This document shows, one piece after another, positions 1 through 5,786 of a stretch of 7,406 nucleotides of DNA. The stretch is taken from contig JAOQAL010000440.1 in assembly GCA_025963615.1 (NCBI GenBank), positions 1 through 7,406 of the forward strand, given 5' to 3'. The notes under the pieces are model-generated. The model was given only the letters and a program-made list of their open reading frames with translations, was not told the origin of the DNA and did not search any database. The position numbers were made by a program, and so were the translations under genes. The DNA comes from Chitinophagaceae bacterium (GTDB lineage Bacteria > Bacteroidota > Bacteroidia > Chitinophagales > Chitinophagaceae). The number at the start of each line of letters is the position of its first letter. The first letter of the stretch is position 1.

Positions 1-696
1 AATGAATGGCCGGCCGCTGGATTTGAAACCGACCTGGGCACCGATATAAAATATGCGATAGACAATGATGGAGCGAATTTGTACATGGCGATGAATATTG
101 CCAACGAGGGAATTCAGTTGAAAATAATGAGAATGGGGATGAACATGTATATCGATTTAAAAGGGAAGAAAAAAGAAGGCCGCGGTATTACATTCCCTGT
201 AAAAGAGGAAAAGAAAGCGGATGAAACGCAGTCGGTAATTAAAGAAGAGAGCGAAGCAAGAAATAATCCGCAGAAAAAATTGCAGGATAAGAAAGTGATG
301 CGCTCCATGATGGCATTGCATCAGATTTATATGAAAATTTTTGGATTCGAAGGTTCGGGTTCACAAGACCAGGGCTTATCCATGCCCGGAAGTATTAATG
401 TTGCTTTTTCATGGGATTCCCTGGATGTTTTACATATTGAATGGCTCGTTCCACTTAAAATGTTGGGTGATATCTCATCCCTGGATCAAAAGGAAATAAG
501 TGTTGGCTGGAAATTAAATGGGATGTATCCCTCTGATAATCCAAGATACTACAGTGAGCAAACGAAGAGTGGTGGCCATCAAAAAATTGGTGCGGATAAT
601 AAACCCATCATTGAGCGGGAAACAATTGTCAGGGAACAAAATATCTGGAAAAAATATCACCTCGGCATTCCCGGTAACCAAAACAACGGTAAATAG
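1..696 (+). CDS. Hypothetical protein, 5'-truncated by the window edge
   Basis: The frame is open from base 1, giving 231 residues to the TAG at 694-696; the true start lies left of the window. A TTG at 79 could be taken as a start but is internal, because coding-like sequence continues upstream of it (NEWPAAGFETDLGTDIKYAI). I do not recognise a named family. Residues 1-65 look like alternating beta strands (YAIDNDGANLYMAMNI, then IQLKIMRMGMNMYIDLKGK). Residues 68-100 are a highly charged Lys/Glu-rich linker. Residues 130-175 form a second strand-rich block ending in VGWKLNG. The tail is polar. The first block has the flavour of a sugar-binding beta-sandwich of the DOMON/CBM9 type, but that is a weak impression. 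No signal peptide can be judged because the N-terminus is missing. The next gene starts 63 bases downstream, apparently with its own promoter. The coding call is firm; the function is unknown. Confidence 0.8.
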   Translation, partial: NEWPAAGFETDLGTDIKYAIDNDGANLYMAMNIANEGIQLKIMRMGMNMYIDLKGKKKEGRGITFPVKEEKKADETQSVIKEESEARNNPQKKLQDKKVMRSMMALHQIYMKIFGFEGSGSQDQGLSMPGSINVAFSWDSLDVLHIEWLVPLKMLGDISSLDQKEISVGWKLNGMYPSDNPRYYSEQTKSGGHQKIGADNKPIIERETIVREQNIWKKYHLGIPGNQNNGK

Positions 697-710
697 CCTG
701 AAACATATCA

Positions 711-742
711 TTATGGTGTCTGATTGATGATTCTTAACTTTG
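711..742 (+). promoter_or_regulatory. Putative Bacteroidota-type promoter for the aldehyde dehydrogenase
   Basis: TAACTTTG at 735-742 matches the Bacteroidota -7 consensus TAnnTTTG exactly. The -33 element is imperfect: TTATG at 711-715, separated by 19 bases, stands where TTTG or TTG is expected. Transcription from here would begin near 747-750 and leave a leader of only about 10-13 bases before the ATG at 760. The call rests on consensus and position alone. Confidence 0.4.
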
Positions 743-755
743 CCGCTCAATCAGA
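719..755. repeat. Perfect 9-bp inverted repeat, operator-like
   Basis: TCTGATTGA at 719-727 is the exact reverse complement of TCAATCAGA at 747-755, with a 19-base centre. It lies in the short gap between the hypothetical gene and the dehydrogenase and encloses a TAnnTTTG promoter element, with its right arm ending 4 bases before the ATG at 760. The geometry suits a regulator-binding dyad better than a terminator, since no T-tract follows on either strand. No regulator gene is visible in the window. Confidence 0.4.
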
Positions 756-759
756 AAAA

Positions 760-2283
760 ATGGATTTTCTCAAAACCCTGGGTGTTGAAACAAATAACAA
801 AGGGATTAGCACCGGCGTTAATTGGGTATCGTCAAAAGGTGAAAAAATTGACTCCTTCTCCCCTGTAGATGGCCGGCTGATTGGTTCAGTAACTACCGCT
901 GACAGGGATAGCTATGAAACCGTTCTAAAAACGGCTGAATCAGCTTTTTTACAATGGCGATTGGTGCCGGCTCCCAGGCGGGGTGAAGTGGTGAGGCAAA
1001 TTGGCGAAGCACTTCGAAAATATAAAGAGCCGTTGGGCAAGTTGGTTTCCTATGAAATGGGCAAAAGCCTGCAGGAAGGTTATGGTGAAGTACAGGAAAT
1101 GATTGATATCTGCGATTTTGCCGTAGGTCTCTCCCGGCAATTACATGGCTTGACCATGCATAGTGAACGTAGTAATCATCGTATGTATGAACAATGGCAC
1201 CCGCTTGGTATCGTGGGCATCATTTCGGCTTTCAATTTTCCAGTCGCTGTATGGAGCTGGAATTCCATGCTGGCTTTGGTCTGCGGTGATGTATGTATAT
1301 GGAAGCCCTCTGAAAAAACTCCATTATGCGCTATTGCGTGTCAAAATATCATTGCTGAAATATTTCAAAAGAATAACATCCCGGAAGGTGTTTGCGGGTT
1401 GATCATTGGCGGTCGCGAAGCAGGTGAATGGATGGCGGCTGACTCAAGAATTCCGCTTATTTCGGCAACGGGTTCTACGAGGATGGGTAAAGCGGTGGGC
1501 GCGACTGTTGGTGCACGACTTGGCCGTTCATTGCTGGAACTTGGGGGTAATAATGCCATCATTATCTCTAAGGATGCAGACATTGATATTGCTATTCGCG
1601 GGGCGTTATTTGGCGCCGTGGGTACAGCGGGTCAACGTTGTACCACGACACGCAGATTGATCATCCAGGAAGATATTTATGAAAAAATCAGGGAAAAGCT
1701 TATTGTTGCTTATAAGCAATTGCGGATAGGTAACCCACTCGATGAAAAGAATCATGTGGGGCCATTGATTGATCAGGATGCGGTGAAACTATATGCAGAG
1801 GCAATTGAATTGTGTAAGGCGGAGGGTGGAAACTTTATCGTTGAAGGTGGACGGCTGGAAGGCGATGGATATGAAAGTGGATGCTATGTAAAACCCTGCA
1901 TTGCTGAGGCAGAGCCAGGCTTTAAAATCGTACGAAATGAAACCTTTGCTCCCATTTTATATTTATTAAAATACGGGACGATCGATGAGGCAATTAAAAT
2001 TCAAAATGAAGTTCCGCAGGGACTTTCTTCCGCAATCATGACCCTGAACCTACGGGAGGCCGAAAAATTTCTTTCCGGTGCAGGCAGCGATTGCGGCATT
2101 GCTAACGTCAACATTGGCACAAGCGGTGCAGAGATAGGAGGAGCGTTCGGGGGTGAAAAAGAAACCGGAGGCGGACGGGAAAGTGGCAGTGATGCCTGGC
2201 GGGCTTATATGCGCAGGCAGACCAACACAATCAATTACAGCCCTGATCTGCCGCTGGCTCAGGGTATAAAATTTGATTTTTAA
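760..2283 (+). CDS. amaB: ALDH7 (antiquitin-type) alpha-aminoadipate semialdehyde / piperideine-6-carboxylate dehydrogenase
   Basis: This cytosolic NAD-dependent enzyme should oxidise alpha-aminoadipate semialdehyde (in equilibrium with piperideine-6-carboxylate) to alpha-aminoadipate in lysine degradation. Numbered from the ATG at 760 it has 507 residues, the usual ALDH7 length. Visible residues: Asn159 in FNFPVAVWSWN, Lys182 in WKPSEKT, GSTRMG at 238-243 for cofactor binding, general base Glu260 in LELGGNNA, nucleophile Cys294 in GQRCTTTRR and Glu394 in NETFAP. Family-specific marks are Glu113 and Arg293, which align with the antiquitin residues that recognise the aminoadipate carboxylate, and the tail GGGRESGSDAW, MRRQ, TINYS, LPLAQGIKF, nearly identical to eukaryotic antiquitin. 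Upstream TTG 724 and ATG 727 are in frame but would lie inside the promoter-like dyad. Starting at 760 (MDFLKTLGV) matches how relatives begin. The symbol follows Pseudomonas usage. Family certain, substrate likely. Confidence 0.93.
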   Translation: MDFLKTLGVETNNKGISTGVNWVSSKGEKIDSFSPVDGRLIGSVTTADRDSYETVLKTAESAFLQWRLVPAPRRGEVVRQIGEALRKYKEPLGKLVSYEMGKSLQEGYGEVQEMIDICDFAVGLSRQLHGLTMHSERSNHRMYEQWHPLGIVGIISAFNFPVAVWSWNSMLALVCGDVCIWKPSEKTPLCAIACQNIIAEIFQKNNIPEGVCGLIIGGREAGEWMAADSRIPLISATGSTRMGKAVGATVGARLGRSLLELGGNNAIIISKDADIDIAIRGALFGAVGTAGQRCTTTRRLIIQEDIYEKIREKLIVAYKQLRIGNPLDEKNHVGPLIDQDAVKLYAEAIELCKAEGGNFIVEGGRLEGDGYESGCYVKPCIAEAEPGFKIVRNETFAPILYLLKYGTIDEAIKIQNEVPQGLSSAIMTLNLREAEKFLSGAGSDCGIANVNIGTSGAEIGGAFGGEKETGGGRESGSDAWRAYMRRQTNTINYSPDLPLAQGIKFDF

Positions 2284-2302
2284 TGCAAAACTCCTTCTTT
2301 CT

Positions 2303-2341
2303 TATTATTTTGGGGAAATAATAGTGAATTTTCCCCGTTTT
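2303..2341 (+). terminator. Possible terminator or attenuator with two competing hairpins
   Basis: Two stems share the segment GGGGAAA. The first pairs TATTATTT (2303-2310) with AAATAATA (2316-2323), 8 perfect pairs around loop TGGGG. The second pairs GGGGAAA (2312-2318) with TTTCCCC (2330-2336), 7 perfect pairs with an 11-base loop, followed by GTTTT. Only one can form at a time. The second, with its G/C base and short T-run, is the better terminator candidate for the dehydrogenase transcript. The T-run is weak, so read-through into the next gene is possible. Confidence 0.45.
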
Positions 2342-2371
2342 AGGAAGGCCATCAAAAAATAGAGTACGCAG

Positions 2372-3967
2372 ATGACAAAAATACAAATCCGCTTTTTTGC
2401 AATAATTTTTTTGTTATTCCCATTCTTTCTGCATGCCCAGGTGAGACTCGGCATTTTAGGTGGTCCTCATTCCGCTTCCATATTTGAGACAAACAGTGTC
2501 CCTGGCTGGTCTGATAACGTGAAGCAGTATTATTCATCCAGGTTTAGCTTTCATGCAGGACTGGTTGGAGATATACCTTTTTCTTCAAAATCGCCCTTAC
2601 ATTTTCAACCCGGACTTATCTATTCTGCAAAAGGCAGAAAGTTTGCAACCCCTTCGAATTTTGATTTAATTGCTATTGAATTTCAAAATGTAAAATTTGT
2701 TCATCAACAACAGTATATTAGTTACCTGGATATCCCTTTAAACCTGGTCCTTAAATTTCCGGTTGGCAGGGACTCGAGATTTATTTTTGGTGGCGGGCCT
2801 CAACCTTCCTTGCTCATTGGTGGAAAGGAAACAACCATTGTTGAAGACGGTGCATTATTGGTTGGTGAAACTAATAAACCGGTCAAGGGCACCGGTCCCG
2901 GAAATTACAAGGGTTTGGACTTTAGTTTGAATGCTCTGATGGGGTTTGAGTTTGGCCGGTTTTTCATAACGGTTAACTATGCCCGCAGTTTTGGAAATTT
3001 TTATACCGCTAAAGACTATAATGGAAATTTCAGACATAATATTATTGGAGGTACGGTCGGCATATTCTTTGGCAAATCAAAAACAGCTAAGGAAAAAGAC
3101 ACCGATAAAGACGGTATCCTTAATATTAATGATGAATGCCCTACCCTCGCGGGAACAGCAACCTTAAACGGTTGTCCGGACAAAGATGGGGATGGCATCA
3201 TCGATAAAAATGATAAATGCCCCAGCCAGGCAGGCCCCCTTAGCAATAATGGCTGTCCCCTTGCTGATAAGGATAATGATGGCGTGCCTGATAATGTAGA
3301 TAAATGCCCAGAGGTTGCAGGTTTGCAGATTTATGAAGGCTGCCCAATTCCTGATCAGGATAGTGACGGAGTCAATGATTTTGAGGACCGGTGCCCCACT
3401 ATGGCTGGACCAGCTTCAAATAAAGGTTGCCCTATTGTTGATACCGATAAGGATGGAATACCGGATAAAGATGATAAATGCCCGGGTGTGGCCGGCGTAG
3501 AGAAGTATTCTGGCTGTCCTGTTCCAGATACAGATGGTGATGGATTGAATGACGATGAAGATAAATGTCCGCAGGCCAAGGGACCAAAAGAAAACAATGG
3601 CTGCCCGGTAATAAAAAAAGAAATTACAGACAAAATCAGTGCCGCTGCAGAACAGATAAAATTTGCATCGCAAAAAGCAGATCTGCAAAATTCTTCTTAC
3701 AAAATACTGGACCAGGTTGTGAAGCTTCTTAAGCAAAACCCGACGCTGACCCTGACTATTTCAAATTATACCAATGTTTTGAAAACAGCGGATGCCAATC
3801 AGAAACTGGCAATGGAAAGAGCCAACAATATTATGGCCTATATCGGCCTGCAGGGAGTAGATTGGGCAAGAATGAAGGCTACTGGGTTTGCTACCGAGAC
3901 GTCTGTACCGCCGCCAGCCGATGGTAAGAACCCCGGAAACCGCACCGAACTAAGTGTTTTGAAGTAA
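2372..3967 (+). CDS. Outer-membrane beta-barrel / TSP3-repeat / divergent OmpA-like protein (paralogue 1)
   Basis: A 531-residue envelope protein. Residues 1-22/23 are a signal peptide (hydrophobic core FFAIIFLLFPFFL, end HAQ). Residues 24-234 are a predicted outer-membrane beta-barrel of the PorT-like type, closing with IIGGTVGIFFGK. Residues 243-414 hold six TSP3 repeats of the DxDxDGxxDxxDxCP type, each expected to bind calcium and carrying a KCP/GCP cysteine pair. Residues about 419-531 align with the OmpA-like domain of the next gene but are eroded. The GHT motif is NYT (465-467), no Asp follows it, and the usual NRRVEL end is NRTELS. Arg483 in MERANN is kept. The likely role is structural, linking outer membrane and periplasm, but peptidoglycan binding is doubtful. 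Start ATG 2372 directly precedes a good signal peptide and no Shine-Dalgarno is seen. Separated by 153 bases from its full-length homologue downstream. Confidence 0.9.
   Translation: MTKIQIRFFAIIFLLFPFFLHAQVRLGILGGPHSASIFETNSVPGWSDNVKQYYSSRFSFHAGLVGDIPFSSKSPLHFQPGLIYSAKGRKFATPSNFDLIAIEFQNVKFVHQQQYISYLDIPLNLVLKFPVGRDSRFIFGGGPQPSLLIGGKETTIVEDGALLVGETNKPVKGTGPGNYKGLDFSLNALMGFEFGRFFITVNYARSFGNFYTAKDYNGNFRHNIIGGTVGIFFGKSKTAKEKDTDKDGILNINDECPTLAGTATLNGCPDKDGDGIIDKNDKCPSQAGPLSNNGCPLADKDNDGVPDNVDKCPEVAGLQIYEGCPIPDQDSDGVNDFEDRCPTMAGPASNKGCPIVDTDKDGIPDKDDKCPGVAGVEKYSGCPVPDTDGDGLNDDEDKCPQAKGPKENNGCPVIKKEITDKISAAAEQIKFASQKADLQNSSYKILDQVVKLLKQNPTLTLTISNYTNVLKTADANQKLAMERANNIMAYIGLQGVDWARMKATGFATETSVPPPADGKNPGNRTELSVLK
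3212..3559 (+). repeat. Coding tandem repeat, two 174-bp (58-residue) dimer units
   Basis: Conserved DKCP/DRCP codons recur at 3212, 3299, 3386, 3473 and 3560, an exact 87-base period. Two repeat types alternate: one reads AGPxSNxGCP then D.D.DGxPD, the other YxGCP(I/V)PD.D.DGxND. By hand count, same-type units match at 17 and 19 of 29 residues, opposite-type units at 14-15. The natural period is therefore 174 bases, although the signal is modest. Confidence 0.6.
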
Positions 3968-3997
3968 GGATAGCTCAAAATCGATCGCTGAATAGTA

Positions 3998-4005
3998 TAA
4001 ATTTG
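3998..4005 (+). promoter_or_regulatory. Possible -7 promoter element upstream of paralogue 2
   Basis: TAAATTTG matches TAnnTTTG exactly, in the 153-base gap between the two paralogues. No TTTG or TTG lies 17-23 bases upstream, so the -33 element is missing. A transcript from here would have a leader of about 110 bases. The rest of the gap holds a small hairpin GCCTTTATAGGC (4014-4025) and a direct repeat TTTAGCC at 4050 and 4059. Without stronger evidence, co-transcription with paralogue 1 is equally plausible. Confidence 0.25.
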
Positions 4006-4120
4006 ATATTTAAGCCTTTATAGGCAGGACGCTCTTGTTTTTCAAAATATTTAGCCAGTTTAGCCGTTATTAGATTAACAGTATCCTATAAAAAGGTAGT
4101 AATATCCAATAAACCAACAT

Positions 4121-5653
4121 ATGAGATCCATGAAAAAACAGGGAATTTTAGCAGCAGCGATCTTTATCCTGTCATATAATGTTTGTACTGCACAAATAAG
4201 GATGGGTATTCTGGCAGGTCCACATTCATCCTCTGTCATTGAAACCAACACGAACCCGGATTGGAATGATATAAAAAATAATTATCATTCACGTTCAGGA
4301 TTTCACGCTGGCTTTATAGCGGATATTCCTTTTTCTGCCACATCAAAATTGTATTTCCAACCCGGAGTTAATTTTACTACCAAAGGCAGGAAATATTCGG
4401 AAACTTTTGATACGACCGATTTCAGATCCAGATCAAGAATGGACAGCTCACAGTTTATTAATTATATAGAAATTCCTCTCAACTTCGTTTTAAAACTTCC
4501 CTTAGGAAGAAGAGTAAAATTTATAATCGGTGCAGGCCCCTATGTTTCTTTCTTTTTTAATGGAAAGGAAAAAAGTGAAACTTCTTTTATAAATGGTGAT
4601 TTTTCAAATTCTGAAAATAAAGACTTGCCGGTAGGGAATGGCGCCGGAAAATATAAAACTTTTGATTATGGTGTCAACGGCCTTGCGGGATTTGAGATTG
4701 GCCGTGTTTTCCTGACTGCCAATTACAGCCGCGGTCTCACAGATTTTTGGAAAAATCCTGAGAACCTCGCTATTTACAATGGCCATTTTAAGCACCAGAC
4801 AATTGGCGGAACCCTCGGAGTATTTTTTGGTAAACAGCCAAAAATTGAAAAGAAAGTAAAAGATAAGGATAAAGATGGTATTCCTGATAAGGAGGATGCC
4901 TGCCCTACAGAACCGGGTACGGCTGCTACTAAAGGATGTCCCGATAAAGATGCTGATGGCATAGCTGACTTAGACGATAAATGCCCTGATGCAGCAGGTC
5001 TGAAAAAATATAATGGTTGCCCGGTTCCCGATTCGGATGGTGACGGCGTCAACGATGAAGAGGATAAATGTCCCCAGGTGGCGGGTCTTAAAAAATATAA
5101 TGGTTGTGCCATACCCGATTCAGATGGCGATGGAATAAATGATGAGGAAGATAAATGTCCCCAGGTGCCTGGTGTCAAAAAATATAACGGCTGCCCGATA
5201 CCTGATTCGGATGCTGATGGAGTGAATGATGAAGAAGATAAATGCCCGCAAACAAAAGGCACAAAAGAAAATAACGGCTGCCCGGTGATTAAAAAAGAAG
5301 TTGTTGAAAAAATAAACTATGCTGCAAGACAGATACAGTTTGATTATACCAAGGCGACTATTAAACCTTCTTCGTATCCGTTACTCGACGAAGTGATTAA
5401 AATCTTAAACCAGGACCCCAGCCTTATACTTTCTATTGAAGGCCATACCAGCAATGACGGGATCTACCAGGCGAATATCCGTTTATCACAGGCAAGAGCT
5501 GACAATGTTAAAGCCTATTTTGTATCCAAAGGAATTGAGGTGTCGCGATTGAAATCACAGGGTTTTGGTCCCGATAAACCGTTAAATAATGGTAAAACTG
5601 AGGCGGAAAAGGCCAAAAACCGCCGGGTCGAATTAAAATTAAGCAACCGCTAA
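4121..5653 (+). CDS. Outer-membrane beta-barrel / TSP3-repeat / OmpA-like protein (paralogue 2)
   Basis: A 510-residue homologue of the preceding gene, matching it along the whole length (shared GPHS, ETN, FHAG, DIPFS, FQPG, KGRK, GGTLGVFFGK-like blocks). Order: signal peptide about 1-25 ending CTAQ, beta-barrel about 26-238, five calcium-binding TSP3 repeats about 247-388, OmpA-like domain about 392-510. The OmpA-like part is well preserved: FDYTKATIKPSSY, IEGHTSNDG (439-447), LSQARADNV with Arg459, and NRRVEL from 500. This should bind peptidoglycan and tether the outer membrane. The Asp after GHT is two places late (GHTSND instead of GHTD). ATG 4121 and ATG 4130 (MKKQGIL) both give a workable signal peptide and neither has a Shine-Dalgarno. 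The shared linker KENNGCPVIKKE precedes the OmpA domain in both copies. A strong terminator follows. Confidence 0.92.
   Translation: MRSMKKQGILAAAIFILSYNVCTAQIRMGILAGPHSSSVIETNTNPDWNDIKNNYHSRSGFHAGFIADIPFSATSKLYFQPGVNFTTKGRKYSETFDTTDFRSRSRMDSSQFINYIEIPLNFVLKLPLGRRVKFIIGAGPYVSFFFNGKEKSETSFINGDFSNSENKDLPVGNGAGKYKTFDYGVNGLAGFEIGRVFLTANYSRGLTDFWKNPENLAIYNGHFKHQTIGGTLGVFFGKQPKIEKKVKDKDKDGIPDKEDACPTEPGTAATKGCPDKDADGIADLDDKCPDAAGLKKYNGCPVPDSDGDGVNDEEDKCPQVAGLKKYNGCAIPDSDGDGINDEEDKCPQVPGVKKYNGCPIPDSDADGVNDEEDKCPQTKGTKENNGCPVIKKEVVEKINYAARQIQFDYTKATIKPSSYPLLDEVIKILNQDPSLILSIEGHTSNDGIYQANIRLSQARADNVKAYFVSKGIEVSRLKSQGFGPDKPLNNGKTEAEKAKNRRVELKLSNR
4976..5236 (+). repeat. Three near-identical 87-bp coding tandem repeats
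   Basis: Units begin at 4976, 5063 and 5150, with a fourth partial match at 5237. Each encodes 29 residues of the form DKCPxxxGLKKYNGCP followed by PDSDGDGVNDEE. Adjacent units agree at 24 of 29 residues by hand count, far closer than in paralogue 1, so expansion or homogenisation is recent. All three belong to the YNGCPIPD type. The array is in frame, so gain or loss of a unit leaves the protein readable. Confidence 0.85.
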
Positions 5654-5679
5654 CATTATTTTAGCGTCAAATTTATCCA

Positions 5680-5710
5680 CAGTCCTGTTAATACCAGGGC
5701 TGTTTTTTAT
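5680..5710 (+). terminator. Strong intrinsic terminator after paralogue 2
   Basis: CAGTCCTG (5680-5687) pairs with CAGGGCTG (5695-5702) as 8 pairs including one G-U, around the 7-base loop TTAATAC, followed at once by TTTTTTAT. It lies 27 bases after the stop codon. This is the clearest terminator in the window and separates the OmpA-like pair from the protease. Confidence 0.88.
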
Positions 5711-5716
5711 TAAAAT

Positions 5717-5735
5717 TTATGAAAGGTTTTCATAA
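5717..5735. repeat. Perfect 8-bp inverted repeat upstream of the protease
   Basis: TTATGAAA (5717-5724) and TTTCATAA (5728-5735) are exact reverse complements around GGT. The dyad overlaps the -33 position of the putative protease promoter, which would suit an operator. The sequence is AT-rich, so a chance match is possible. Confidence 0.35.
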
Positions 5736-5758
5736 TTATCTATAGTTCTGCATATTTG
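5727..5758 (+). promoter_or_regulatory. Putative promoter for the subtilisin-like protease
   Basis: CATATTTG (5751-5758) differs from the -7 consensus TAnnTTTG only in its first base. A T-rich TTTTC (5727-5731) lies about 20 bases upstream in the -33 position, though it lacks the G of TTTG. The predicted start near 5764 would leave a leader of roughly 23 bases. A preceding terminator makes a promoter here necessary unless read-through occurs. Confidence 0.35.
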
Positions 5759-5786
5759 TTGTTTTAAAATTATAAAGATCAGATCA

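Noticed and set aside
514..750. Small open frames on both strands across the end of the first gene
   Set aside because: They overlap the coding frame that ends at 696 and have no recognisable start signal or domain.
719..755. The dyad before the dehydrogenase as a transcription terminator of the first gene
   Set aside because: The stem is followed by A residues, not T, on the + strand, and the loop is long; an operator-like role fits better.
3355..3736. Minus-strand open frames of 92 and 106 residues
   Set aside because: Antisense shadows of the TSP3 and OmpA-like parts of paralogue 1, which has strong family evidence on the + strand.
4014..4025. GCCTTTATAGGC hairpin after paralogue 1 as a terminator
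   Set aside because: The stem is only 4 pairs and the nearest T-run is more than 10 bases away, so it does not meet the form of an intrinsic terminator.
4976..5260. Regular direct repeats that might suggest a CRISPR array
   Set aside because: The period is 87 bases with no distinct repeat and spacer parts; the units encode a continuous, recognisable calcium-binding protein repeat.
4774..5262. 162-residue open frame on the minus strand with repeated GHLSSSS and SGxGQPLYF motifs
   Set aside because: It is the exact antisense of the TSP3 repeats. The apparent internal repeats mirror the coding repeats on the + strand, and there is no plausible start context.
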